Assembly: GCF_900141815.1 (NCBI RefSeq)
Contig: NZ_FQYR01000004.1
Location: 248,001-312,000 of the forward strand
Length of the DNA stretch: 64,000 bases
Origin: Rubritalea squalenifaciens DSM 18772
Lineage (GTDB): Bacteria > Verrucomicrobiota > Verrucomicrobiia > Verrucomicrobiales > Akkermansiaceae
Direction: 5' to 3'
Shown: positions 53,121 through 61,583 of the stretch, one piece after another
How positions within the stretch are numbered: the stretch's first letter is position 1
Layout: the number at the start of each line of letters is the position of its first letter
The notes under the pieces: model-generated
Seen by the model: the letters and a program-made list of their open reading frames with translations, nothing else
What the model was told of the DNA's origin: nothing
The model's database searches: none
Position numbers and translations under genes: made by a program

Positions 53121-54485
53121 ATGAACAGGGTTGCCGTGATCAATGTGGTGGGGCTGACGAAGAGCCAGCTGGGCGAAGATACGCCGAGGCTGAATGCTTT
53201 TGTGGAGAAGTGTACTCTCTCAGCCTTCCCTCCTGCCTTTCCTGCCGTGACGTGTACGGCGCAGTCAAGCTATGTCACCGGGCGCAGCGAGGCGGAGCAC
53301 GGTATTGTGGGCAACGGCTGGTATGACCGCGAGGCAGCGGAGCATAAGTTCTGGAAGCAGAGCAACCACATCGTGAAGGGGGAGAAGGTCTGGGATGTGC
53401 TGCGGCGCGAGCTGCCGGGCTTCACCTGTGCGAAGCTTTTCTGGTGGTACAACATGTACTCTACGGCGGACTGGAGCATCACCCCGCGCCCGATGTATCC
53501 GGCGGATGGAAGGAAGGTGTTCGATGTCTACACGCAGCCGATGGACATGCGTGAGGAGATCAAGGCCGACCTCGGAGAGTTCCCGTTCCCGACTTTCTGG
53601 GGGCCGATGGCGGGCATCCCGTGTAGCGAGTGGATTGCCAACAGCGCACGCTGGGTGGAGAGGAAACATCAGCCGACTCTGAGTCTGGTCTACCTGCCGC
53701 ATCTGGACTACGGTCTGCAGAAGTACGGCCCGGGTGCGCCGGAGATGAAGAAAGAGCTACAGGATATCGACCGTGTGGCTGGCGAACTGATCGAGTACTA
53801 CGAGCAGCGCGGCATCGAGGTGATTCTCCTTTCCGAGTACGGTATTTCCAAGGTGAGCAAGCCGATTCACCTGAACCGCATCTTCCGCGAGAAGGGTTGG
53901 ATCACCATCAAGGACGAGCTGGGTCTGGAGCAGCTGGACTGCGGTGCGAGCAAGGTCTTTGCGATCGCAGATCACCAGGTGGCGCATGTTTACCTGAATG
54001 ACATGAGCCTGCTGGAGGAGGTGAAGAAAACTTTGTTAGAGGTGGGGGGAGTAGAGGAAGTCCGCATGGGCAAGGAGCTGTGGGGCGAAGGGACACCGGG
54101 CGCGGAGCGCGGCGGTGACCTGGTGGCGGTGAGTGAGGAGGATGCCTGGTTCACCTACTACTACTGGACGGATGATGCCGTGGCACCGGACTACGCCCGT
54201 TGTATCGATATCCACCGCAAGCCGGGTTATGACCCCGTGGAGCTTTTCTTTGATCCCGCGATCAAGAACCCAAAAGTCAAAGCCGCAAAATTCCTTCTGA
54301 AGAAGAAACTCGGTTTCCGTGGTTTGTTAGATGTGATTCCGCTGGATGCTTCCCTCGTGAAAGGATCCCATGGTCGTGACAAAGTACGTGAAGATGAAAT
54401 GCCTATCCTTGCAAGTGCCAAGCATGGCGAGATCACGAAAGCGGAGGATGTCTTTCAGGTGATCTTGGATTCTGTTAGGGGATAG
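53121..54485 (+). CDS. eboF: EboF-like alkaline phosphatase/nucleotide pyrophosphatase family protein
   Basis: 454 residues of the alkaline phosphatase superfamily. The nucleophile region PAFPAVTCTAQSSYVTG, then HGIVGNGWYDRE and LVYLPHLDYGLQKYGP, with VILLSEYGISKV and AIADHQVAHVYLND carrying further Asp/His metal ligands. Such enzymes hydrolyse phosphodiesters or pyrophosphates. The eboD-like gene lies 3.8 kb upstream; in complete ebo clusters these are near neighbours. GC-rich like eboD. The exact substrate is not known. Confidence 0.8.
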   Translation: MNRVAVINVVGLTKSQLGEDTPRLNAFVEKCTLSAFPPAFPAVTCTAQSSYVTGRSEAEHGIVGNGWYDREAAEHKFWKQSNHIVKGEKVWDVLRRELPGFTCAKLFWWYNMYSTADWSITPRPMYPADGRKVFDVYTQPMDMREEIKADLGEFPFPTFWGPMAGIPCSEWIANSARWVERKHQPTLSLVYLPHLDYGLQKYGPGAPEMKKELQDIDRVAGELIEYYEQRGIEVILLSEYGISKVSKPIHLNRIFREKGWITIKDELGLEQLDCGASKVFAIADHQVAHVYLNDMSLLEEVKKTLLEVGGVEEVRMGKELWGEGTPGAERGGDLVAVSEEDAWFTYYYWTDDAVAPDYARCIDIHRKPGYDPVELFFDPAIKNPKVKAAKFLLKKKLGFRGLLDVIPLDASLVKGSHGRDKVREDEMPILASAKHGEITKAEDVFQVILDSVRG

Positions 54486-54810
54486 GTTTTCTACCACAGA
54501 ATACACAGAAAGTGTCTCTGGCGAAGTGCAGGGGTTGGTTCGTTTTTTTGAACCACGAATGGCACGAATCAAACGAATACTGGGCTAGATGAAGCTATGT
54601 ATAGTGAGGGGTCAGGCGGATGGTGCCTATTAGGCTAACAAGCAAGGTTCGAAGTGCTCCCAATGATGATAGTACTGAGTAGCCATGTGATGATGGAGAG
54701 GACGAGAGAATGGCTTTGTCGTCTTTGTAGGTTTAATAAGCGCATGAGTATAGGGATAGACAGAGTGCAGAAAGTGGGCGTAGTTTGAAACATACGATGA
54801 AGAGTTGTTT
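54486..54810. other. Intergenic region with bipartite repeat
   Basis: About 325 bases with no convincing gene. It holds repeat copy 1 (54493-54510 and 54552-54578) and otherwise AT/GT-rich sequence. Nothing else is recognised. Confidence 0.5.
54493..54578 (+). repeat. Bipartite dispersed repeat, copy 1
   Basis: Part A at 54493-54510 reads ACCACAGAATACACAGAA. Part B at 54552-54578 begins ACCACGAATGGCACGAAT and repeats the CACGAAT unit. Both parts recur inverted at 58900-59010 in the same relative order, separated there by ~66 bases instead of ~41. Confidence 0.8.
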
Positions 54811-55296
54811 CTAGTAGAGTCTTTGTAACTCTCTGTGTGTGAATTTTCGGTTCTTGAAATGGAAAGTGGCTAGGTATGCGGTAGCGCCATCTCCGCCACG
54901 TAGTTGAATGGCGCTGAGGTCGCCGTCATCCAGAATCAGTTCACAGCAGTTTTCGAGTAGCTGTGGTTGGTCATGGATGATGGTCACGAGTCTGGAAAGT
55001 CTCTGGTAGTACTTGGAGGGAATCTCTATAGCTTTACCCTCGATGGTAAGTTCTAGTTTCGAAAGGATAAATGCTGGAGGCTCTGTGGTGTCTACTCCAG
55101 CAAAGTTGTAGTTCTCTCCCGTATAGGGCATGCAGGTGAGCTTCACTTCTACGTACTGAGCCTTCTTCGTGAGAATGATGTTCTTTGTGTAGTCTAGTTC
55201 TGAAGCATCGACTTCACCGATGAGCGAATTGTAGTGGTAGTACGTGACTCCCCAAGCCAGACCTAGGAGTGCGAGTATGATAAGTAGGGATTTCAA
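54811..55296 (-). CDS. Membrane-anchored hypothetical protein
   Basis: 161 residues. N-terminal hydrophobic segment (SLLIILALLGLAWGVTYYHY), then a soluble domain (YVEVKLTCMPYTGENYNFAGV, LSKLELTIEGKAIEIPSKYYQRLSRLVTIIHDQPQLLENCC). Family unknown. It starts 40 bases after a similar-sized membrane gene, possibly an operon. Confidence 0.65.
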   Translation of the reverse strand: MKSLLIILALLGLAWGVTYYHYNSLIGEVDASELDYTKNIILTKKAQYVEVKLTCMPYTGENYNFAGVDTTEPPAFILSKLELTIEGKAIEIPSKYYQRLSRLVTIIHDQPQLLENCCELILDDGDLSAIQLRGGDGATAYLATFHFKNRKFTHRELQRLY

Positions 55297-55336
55297 CGGT
55301 ATCTAACAACGTGTGATTGAGGAGTGAAGCGTAGGA

Positions 55337-55960
55337 TTATTTGAACCAGTATTTACGGAATTTCCAGCCTATGAGAGGGAGGCTCAAGATGATGATCCAG
55401 GCGGTGGTTGGGCCTACGGCCAGGGTGGGGCCAGTGGTGAAGTGCTTGAAGGTGCTATGGAAGGGGGGAGTTTGAAGCTTCGTGTAATTATGGTGGCTCG
55501 GGGGAGGGATCTTGCCTTCGTGGCAGTCAGAGAGAATGTCTAACAGTGACTGGGCGAGATGGTCGGCGGAGCCGTAGTCTGCCGGTAGATGAAGCAGGTG
55601 AGCAAGATTGCTCTGGTTGAGAGGGATTTGGCCTTGCCCTGTTTCGATTACCTTTTTCTCGAGGTCGATGATGTGTGACCCCTCGACGGTTTCGTGGTCA
55701 TTTAATTTGAAGATCCACTCCAGCTTGACTGTCTGGAAGGGGGGAGCGTTCTTGCGGTTCGTAGTAAATTGGCTTGGAGACTTGCCGCTGATGGAGAAGT
55801 CGCCCCAGCTGTCACTTTGCTCACCCTGGTACAAGAGATCGAAGCGGAACTTATGAGAAACATAGCCTATCACGTGCCCCGACCTCGCGATGATCAAAAG
55901 CCAGATGACGGCTGACAGTATAAGAATGGAGAGTAGGGTTGTGGGCAATTTATTGTTCAC
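55337..55960 (-). CDS. Hypothetical protein with two terminal membrane segments
   Basis: 207 residues. Hydrophobic segments at both ends (TTLLSILILSAVIWLLIIARS and TTAWIIILSLPLIGW) enclose a soluble region with FRFDLLYQGEQSDSWGDFSISG and a helical LAHLLHLPADYGSADHLAQSLLDI. No family recognised. Confidence 0.65.
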   Translation of the reverse strand: MNNKLPTTLLSILILSAVIWLLIIARSGHVIGYVSHKFRFDLLYQGEQSDSWGDFSISGKSPSQFTTNRKNAPPFQTVKLEWIFKLNDHETVEGSHIIDLEKKVIETGQGQIPLNQSNLAHLLHLPADYGSADHLAQSLLDILSDCHEGKIPPPSHHNYTKLQTPPFHSTFKHFTTGPTLAVGPTTAWIIILSLPLIGWKFRKYWFK

Positions 55961-56338
55961 GGAAAATAGTTGTGGCTTTCAGAACTAGAGCAGGGGCTTT
56001 GTGGTCTTCAGAGACTTCGATGAATTGCTAAGCAACTGGGCTGGTAGAAAACGACTGTCCCAAGTCTTTAGTTTAAGTGGAGCATCGTTGAATTGACGAG
56101 TCATATATGAAATTTCCAGCTACTCAGCTAACGAAGGAAGCGTTAGTGTCTGCATAGGGGGGTACCATTTTGCATGCTTTTCTCTCTTGGAGCGCCTGTT
56201 TTTTACTGTCAGTAGATATTCCAGTGGATGTGTAAGTGTTTCATTGTGAGTGGTGATTGCTTTTTGTGTCTAATCTGACACCCTAAATCAGCGTAGATTT
56301 GTTGAAATATGGCACGCTTGATGCAAGTATCTACGGTG
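55961..56338. other. Intergenic region, no gene seen
   Basis: About 380 bases, AT-rich, without a frame of coding character, repeat or hairpin that I can support. It separates a minus-strand gene from a plus-strand small lipoprotein-like frame. Confidence 0.4.
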
Positions 56339-56473
56339 ATGAAAATCGGAAAAGAATGGTTTGCGGTACTACTGGTGGCACTACTTGGCGTAGGTTGTCT
56401 CTGGGCGTCCCACAAAGTGAAGCCCAGAACCGCGCAGCACGAGGTGCAGCCGGTGAAGAGCTTCCAGAAATAG
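56339..56473 (+). CDS. Small lipoprotein-like peptide
   Basis: 44-residue frame, ATG at 56339: MKIGKEWFAVLLVALLGVGC followed by a basic mature part (LWASHKVKPRTAQHEVQPVK). The lipobox LGVGC is good. No Shine-Dalgarno is evident, and the region around it is decaying, so it could be a remnant. Confidence 0.4.
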   Translation: MKIGKEWFAVLLVALLGVGCLWASHKVKPRTAQHEVQPVKSFQK

Positions 56474-56501
56474 ATCCCCAGTTTCCACGCCCCCCAAGCG
56501 T

Positions 56502-56700
56502 GTATGGTCCATAAGCTCTGATTATGCTCTTATGGCTGACCGGGTACGACTGACAGTGACCGATAACTTTGCAGCCGAGCTGGTCGGTGGCGACCGGGTG
56601 GGTCTCTCCGAGTTCAGGTTCGTCGCAGTCCCTGAACCTTCATCAGTGAGCCTTCTTGGTCTGGCGGGGGGTGTCCCTGCTTTTCCGCAGGCGCCGCTAG
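56502..56700 (+). pseudogene. PEP-CTERM protein remnant with frameshift
   Basis: The frame reads DRVRLTVTDNFAAELVGGDR, then LSEFRFVAVPEPSSVSLLGLAG, the usual end of a PEP-CTERM protein. It then shifts frame at a run of six G (56666-56671). Removing one G restores VSLLFRRRR and a stop at 56698-56700, a perfect tail. Only the last ~60 codons survive; upstream there is no matching body or signal peptide. Confidence 0.75.
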
Positions 56701-56732
56701 ACCAGAAATAAAGGTTCAGACTTCAGTTGATC

Positions 56733-56756
56733 AGGCCGTAATACGCGGCCTTTTTT
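56733..56756 (+). terminator. Terminator after PEP-CTERM remnant
   Basis: Stem AGGCCG (56733-56738) and CGGCCT (56746-56751), then T6. It belongs to the decayed gene upstream and separates it from the origin-like region. Confidence 0.8.
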
Positions 56757-56799
56757 GTGTCTGAATATTCACTCAGGGAAGGTATCTCAACAGGGGCTA

Positions 56800-57420
56800 G
56801 GGGCTTATTCACAGACTTGTTCACATCCTGTTGAGAAGGCTATTCCTCAGCTTATGCACCACTTATTCACAATGTAGATCGCTGATCGCTTTGAGCCCAA
56901 GCATTGAGTTCAAAGGCTCGAGTCCTCGCTTAGGGTACTTTAATCGATCATGTGATGACCTGTGAACAGAAGACTACTTCACATCGTGATGAAGACGGAA
57001 GGTCTTACTTGTTCGACAGCTTATTCACAGAGCCCGGCAGCCTTGTCCACGGCTTGTTCACAATCGGTGGATTCTGCGGGTGGCTGTGCATGATGCTAGG
57101 CCGTTGTGACGTAGGTGTCACTTAAACGCTTATTTAACAGGGGTTTCGGTGAGGCTTAGGAGTATAATTCGCGGGTTATCCACGAGTTATTCACAATGCC
57201 TGTGAAGAGATTTTGTTGATTGATAGGCTTGAGATTTAGGGTGCTGACAATCAGTGACATAGGTTTCTAATTCACAATGAAAAGGCTGTTTTTAACGGCT
57301 TATTCACAGTGGATGAAGCGCCTATTTGAAGGCACTTTTCCCAAGTTATTCACAATAGGGTGGGGGAGGCGGGAAATGATAGGGTGTATGATGATGAAAT
57401 TTTTGATGAGGTGACGGGGA
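56800..57420 (+). other. Candidate replication origin (DnaA-box cluster)
   Basis: Six perfect TTATTCACA boxes in the same orientation at 56805, 56863, 57021, 57187, 57300 and 57346 match the DnaA consensus TTATNCACA. Near-matches: TTGTTCACA at 56817 and 57054, TTATGCACC at 56852, TTGTCCACG at 57043, TTATCCACG at 57176, TAATTCACA at 57268. A GC-rich block (57356-57373) follows the last box, then an AT-rich stretch with GATGATGA and TTTTT (57388-57405), which could be the unwinding element. No protein gene is convincing within it. The density is far above chance and not seen elsewhere in the window. Confidence 0.75.
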
Positions 57421-57434
57421 TGTTATCAAGAGGC

Positions 57435-57565
57435 ATGCGTTTGTTACTGATTATGATGTTCTTGTGTTTGCCCTGGCTAGTGATACACAATTAGTGAAAG
57501 GGGCGGAGCGTACGGTGCTCAGGCCTCTGGTGGTGAGTGTGGAGGGTGCAGAGACCGGTTGCTGA
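57435..57565 (+). pseudogene. Frameshifted small secreted protein remnant
   Basis: An ATG at 57435 gives a signal-peptide-like MRLLLIMMFLCLPW and stops soon after. A one-base shift joins it to LASDTQLVKGAERTVLRPLV in another frame, ending at 57565. This looks like a short secreted protein broken by one indel. Weak evidence, short frame. Confidence 0.3.
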
Positions 57566-57586
57566 TCGAGGAGGGTTTTTTGGGTG

Positions 57587-58150
57587 ATGGATGAAAGTAT
57601 GTGGGGAGTAGTGGAGTTTAGTATGAGAATGAGTATGAAGATTTTGTTTTGTAAGTTGGCGGCGGTTTTACTGATGGTGGAGGTGGCTGAGGGTGCAGAG
57701 AAGAACGCGGCAGTGCCGGGGTTTGCGCGTGAGCGGAGCCTTGAGCTGGAGAAGGTTGCTGGTGTGGGAGAGGGGGAGCGTTATGCGCTGGTGTATCTGG
57801 ACCTGAACGAAGATGGTGTGAGGGAGGTTTTGATGCTGTTTCCTGGCGGGAGTGGAGGTATGAGCCTGTATGTGTGCCAGCAAGTGAAAGGGGAGTGGGA
57901 GGTGATGGGAAGGAGTACGCTGGTGAAGGAGTTGGCGGTGGAGCCGCAGGCGGTGAAGAAGGGAAAGTGGCGGAGGATCTTTGTAGCTACGTATGGTGGA
58001 GGTCAGCATAGGAAGCGGATTATCCAGTGGAATTTGGGGAGGGTGCAGGCAGGTGATCTGAATCCTAGTACCGACTGGCGTGAGGTGGCGGAGGTGTCAG
58101 AGAATGCGCAGCCATTGCTTAAGCAAGGGATTCACTGGTTGACGCGATAG
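57587..58150 (+). CDS. Secreted hypothetical protein
   Basis: 187 residues. GAGGAGGG lies 11 bases before ATG 57587 (GTG 57584 is also possible). A later Met at 57635 would give the simple signal peptide MKILFCKLAAVLLMVEVAEG. The mature domain has YALVYLDLNEDGVREVLMLFPGGSGGMSLYVC and WRRIFVATYGGGQHRKRIIQWNL, an integrin-repeat-like acidic loop pattern. The gene is exceptionally G-rich on the coding strand. First real gene to the right of the origin-like region. Confidence 0.6.
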   Translation: MDESMWGVVEFSMRMSMKILFCKLAAVLLMVEVAEGAEKNAAVPGFARERSLELEKVAGVGEGERYALVYLDLNEDGVREVLMLFPGGSGGMSLYVCQQVKGEWEVMGRSTLVKELAVEPQAVKKGKWRRIFVATYGGGQHRKRIIQWNLGRVQAGDLNPSTDWREVAEVSENAQPLLKQGIHWLTR

Positions 58151-58219
58151 ATATGCTTTGGGCTAGGCTGTGCTTTTTGCGTTGTTTGAGATTTCGGAGG
58201 GGCTTAAGGTAAGGGTGGT

Positions 58220-58763
58220 ATGAAGGTGATGGGATTTATTGGCTGCGTACTTATACAGCTTGGTTCAGTGCAGGCAGAGGAGGTGAAGTACAAGCATGAA
58301 GAGGCTGTAAAAGTTGCCTAAGCGAAACGCCAGCTGCGTTTTGTTGCTGTGCTGAGTAAGTATACTGACAGAGAGGGTAGCAAGGTCGATCCCAGTAGAG
58401 AGATTGTTAGCGGTGCAGGATTTTCTATTTTGTGGAGTGCAGACGGGAAAAAGTAAAAGCGCTGTTGGATGCACCATTGTGAATATTCCAGGCACCAAGC
58501 TCGAGGTGTTTTCAAATTATAACTCCCAAGAAAAGTCTGGTTGGACAGAGCATCACTGTTCCATTGGTTATTCGACTGATAGGTACGAGAAGGATGAGGA
58601 GAAGAGGAAATGGCTAATAGATTTGGCACCGCTTCAGAACGATGATTATAAGATAATCTTCAAGGATGGGATAATTGTTGTGACTACTGAGAAGGGGGGG
58701 AGGGAAGTTGTGAAATTGAACCTTAAAGCCATTGATCCCGGAGCAATTCTTAAGGAGGAGTAA
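58220..58763 (+). pseudogene. Broken secreted-protein gene
   Basis: ATG at 58220 opens with signal peptide MKVMGFIGCVLIQLGSVQA, then an in-frame stop at 58319-58321. The same frame continues AKRQLRFVAVLSKYTDREGS to a second stop at 58454. The rest (SKSAVGCTIVNIPGTKLEVF ... GAILKEE) is in another frame ending at 58763. One stop and one frameshift separate three parts of what reads as one ~180-residue secreted protein. Family unknown. Confidence 0.65.
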
Positions 58764-58899
58764 ACTGTAATCCTACCTCCTCTGAAGTTCAAGATATGGC
58801 TAAGGCGACCAGAAGATCTTCCGCAGTCCAACTGGAGTGGGTCTTGTGGTCAGTATTTTCCTGTGACTGAAGCATTTAGTGAGGCTTCAGCTAGTAGGT

Positions 58900-59010
58900 A
58901 TTCGTGAGATTCGTGTTATTCGTGGTAAGACCAGTTATCCATCACAAGGCCTCGCCTCGTGCCTGCGTTCCATGGAAAATGCATTCCGTGGCTTCTGTGT
59001 ATTCTGTGGT
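58900..59010 (-). repeat. Bipartite dispersed repeat, copy 2 (inverted)
   Basis: Reading the minus strand: part A (ACCACAGAATACACAGAA) at 59010-58993, identical to copy 1, and part B at 58926-58900 (ACCACGAATAACACGAAT then a third CACGAAT). Copy 1 lies at 54493-54578 on the plus strand. The two copies bracket the decaying, origin-like region. Confidence 0.8.
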
Positions 59011-59025
59011 TGATAATAAAAACTG

Positions 59026-61536
59026 TTAGGGCGTGACCGTGACGACCGTTGGTTGCTGCTTAGCGAAGTAGGCTTGGGCGGCTTTGAGGGTGTCTTCCAC
59101 GGTGATGGCTTTGATCTTCTCAGCGGTTTCGCGGTGATGGGTGGGGGAGAAGCCGAGGGTGGTGTCTACGGCGCAAAGGCGGGCCATCGCGGCGTTAGAC
59201 TGGTTGGCGAGGGCTTGCTTGGCGAGCCAGGAGTTTTTGACGGAGTCGAGCGTCTTGGCGGGGATGCCTTTCTCGGCGATTTCGTGGATGGTGTTGGTAA
59301 GCTCGTGTTTAGCGAGTTCAAGCTGCTCTGGGGAAGTGCCCAGATAGAAGGCGAAGAGGCCGGTGGTGTGGCCGTGGAATTGGGTGGCGGAGCAATAGTA
59401 GGCGAGGCCGAGATCCTCACGGATACGCGTGAAGAGTGGGCCTGCCATGTCTGCACACCAGGCGTGGATGAGATCGAGCGCGTGGATATCCGGTGAGGCG
59501 ATGTCTGCACCGGGGTAGCCGATGGCGAGCACGGCCTGCTGCTTGTCCAGCGTACGGTGAATCTCCTGCGGTTTGCCGAGGGGCTGTTCTGCCGGGGATT
59601 GCTTCTCTCCGGTCTTGAGCTGGGAAAGGTGCTTTTCTGCGAGGGCGACGGTGGCGTCTGGATCGATGTCGCCGAAGATGCAGAGATTGGTGTTAGAGGC
59701 GGTGTAGTAGAGTGCGTGATGCGCTGTGAGGCCGAGACGGTCGATGCCGGCGAGTGATTCCTCGGTGCCGAGTGGATTGATGCCATAGCCTTGTCCTTCG
59801 AAGATGGTGGAACGCAGAGTTCGGAAGGCCAGAGAGGCTGGGTCCTCATTTTCCTCCTGTAGCGCGGCGAGTTGAGTCTGGCGTTCGAAGTCGATATTCG
59901 ACTGGTGGAAGGCCGGGTTGGCGAGAGTGTCGCCCATGATCTCGAGAACGGTTTCGAGATCCGGCTTGAGGCAGGAGGCGCCGATGGAAGCGGTGTTGTT
60001 GCCAGCTCCGGCTTTGAGTGAGGCTCCTAGGCTTTCCAGGGCTGTAGCGATCTCTTCGCCGCTACGGCTGGTAGTGCCTTTACTCAGCATGTTGGCAAGG
60101 AAGGCGGAAATACCGGCGGTTGCTGGGGTCTCGCTAGTCATGCCGGCGAGCATGGCTCCTTGCAAAGAAACCGTAGGCAGACGATTGTCCGGGCAAAGGT
60201 GTAGTGTGAGGCCGTTGCTCAGTGTGTGGGAGGTGATTTCCCGGGTAGATTGAGCTTTCTTGTTAGTAACGGTTTTGGCGACTTTGTCCTCAGGGTCAAG
60301 GGAGGTGACGGTGAGGGTGGTGCTATCTAACAAATAGGTTTCGCAGACGCGACGAAGGTCGGCTTGGGTGACTTTATCGACTGCGGTGAGGTAGTCCTTG
60401 GTGAAGTTCAGGTTGCGAGCTTCGTGCCAGTTGGAGCCGAGATCGGATGCGCGGCCAGAAGCGGAAGTGAGTGTCTTGAACTGGGAGGAGAGGGCCATGC
60501 GCTTGGCCTTGGTGAGTTCCTCGTCGAGCGAGTCATTGAGAAGATGGCTGATCTCCTCACGGATGGCGGCCTGGAGTTCATCGCGCTTTTCTGTGGGGAC
60601 TTCCGCAGAAACGGAGAAGAGGCCGGGCCCCATGGCGGTGATCCAGGACCAGGAGGCGATGTGGAGGCAGAGGTTTCGCTTTTCACGCAGGCGCTGATAG
60701 AGGCGAGAGGAGCGTCCTCCACCGAGGATGGTAGAGAGGAGGTCGAGCGCCGGGGCATCCGGGTGATCGAGCGTAGGGACCTGCCAGGAGAGGGCGAGCT
60801 TGGAGACGGGAATGGCGAAGGTGTCGCGGCGAGTGCGTTGGCCTAGCTGGCGAGGTTCGCTCTGTACGGAGGCGTGCTTGGTGAAGGAACGGGGAATGTC
60901 CTTGGTAAGTTCTTTGAGTGTGGCCAGCATTGCCTCTTCCTCAAAGTCACCGGAGATGGTGAGGAAGGTATTGGAAGTGGTGTAGCGCGCGGCGTGGTAG
61001 GCGCACATGTCCTCGTAGGTGACTTTGTTGAAGAGTTCGAGGTGGCCGATGACTGGCTCGGCCCGGCCATCATTGGAAAGCGCGGTAGAGAAGAGCAGCC
61101 GGGAAGCGCGGGAGTCCGGGTCATCGAGGCCCATGTCGATCTCGCGGCGGATGACGTCTTTTTCCTTCTCGAATTCGAACTCCGGGAAGGAAGGCATGAA
61201 GACCATTTCCAGTACTGCCTGTAGGAAGGTCTTGGCCGATTCGGCTGGTCCGTCGATGTAGTAGACGGTGCGGTCGAATGAAGTGTAAGCGTTCCATTGC
61301 CCACCAGCGGCTTGCACGGTCTGGGAGAGTTCTTCACCAGTGAAGGATTTGGTTCCCTTGAAAACCATGTGCTCAAGCAGGTGGGAGATACCAGCGCCCA
61401 TGAAGTCGCCCTCGTGGATGCTTCCAGTTTCTACCCAGGCCTGGGTGGAGATGACTGGAGCTGAGGAATCGGCATTGAGGATGACGGTGAGTCCGTTATC
61501 GAGTACGTGGCAAGTGGCAGTGGTATCTGGGAACAT
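59026..61536 (-). CDS. Fused M16 metallopeptidase (active and inactive halves)
   Basis: 836 residues, two M16 domains in one chain. The first half has the zinc motif HLLEHMVFKGT (HxxEH) with the downstream Glu region VIRREIDMGLDDPDSRASRLL. The second half is recognisable as M16 (SNGLTLHLCPDNRLPTVSLQGAMLAG, LEIMGDTLANPAF, TNLCIFGDIDPDATVA) but has ISAFLANMLSKGT where HxxEH would be, so it is the non-catalytic partner. No signal peptide is seen, so action is cytoplasmic or via another route. This resembles pitrilysin/processing-protease pairs. Confidence 0.92.
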   Translation of the reverse strand: MFPDTTATCHVLDNGLTVILNADSSAPVISTQAWVETGSIHEGDFMGAGISHLLEHMVFKGTKSFTGEELSQTVQAAGGQWNAYTSFDRTVYYIDGPAESAKTFLQAVLEMVFMPSFPEFEFEKEKDVIRREIDMGLDDPDSRASRLLFSTALSNDGRAEPVIGHLELFNKVTYEDMCAYHAARYTTSNTFLTISGDFEEEAMLATLKELTKDIPRSFTKHASVQSEPRQLGQRTRRDTFAIPVSKLALSWQVPTLDHPDAPALDLLSTILGGGRSSRLYQRLREKRNLCLHIASWSWITAMGPGLFSVSAEVPTEKRDELQAAIREEISHLLNDSLDEELTKAKRMALSSQFKTLTSASGRASDLGSNWHEARNLNFTKDYLTAVDKVTQADLRRVCETYLLDSTTLTVTSLDPEDKVAKTVTNKKAQSTREITSHTLSNGLTLHLCPDNRLPTVSLQGAMLAGMTSETPATAGISAFLANMLSKGTTSRSGEEIATALESLGASLKAGAGNNTASIGASCLKPDLETVLEIMGDTLANPAFHQSNIDFERQTQLAALQEENEDPASLAFRTLRSTIFEGQGYGINPLGTEESLAGIDRLGLTAHHALYYTASNTNLCIFGDIDPDATVALAEKHLSQLKTGEKQSPAEQPLGKPQEIHRTLDKQQAVLAIGYPGADIASPDIHALDLIHAWCADMAGPLFTRIREDLGLAYYCSATQFHGHTTGLFAFYLGTSPEQLELAKHELTNTIHEIAEKGIPAKTLDSVKNSWLAKQALANQSNAAMARLCAVDTTLGFSPTHHRETAEKIKAITVEDTLKAAQAYFAKQQPTVVTVTP

Positions 61537-61583
61537 GTAATCGGATGTGTAAATGGGAGAAAATGAGTGCAGGACAAGAGGTC

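Noticed and set aside
54493-59010. Inverted repeats as ends of a composite transposon
   Set aside because: No transposase or integrase frame lies between them, and the bipartite sequence looks like a dispersed intergenic repeat rather than IS termini.
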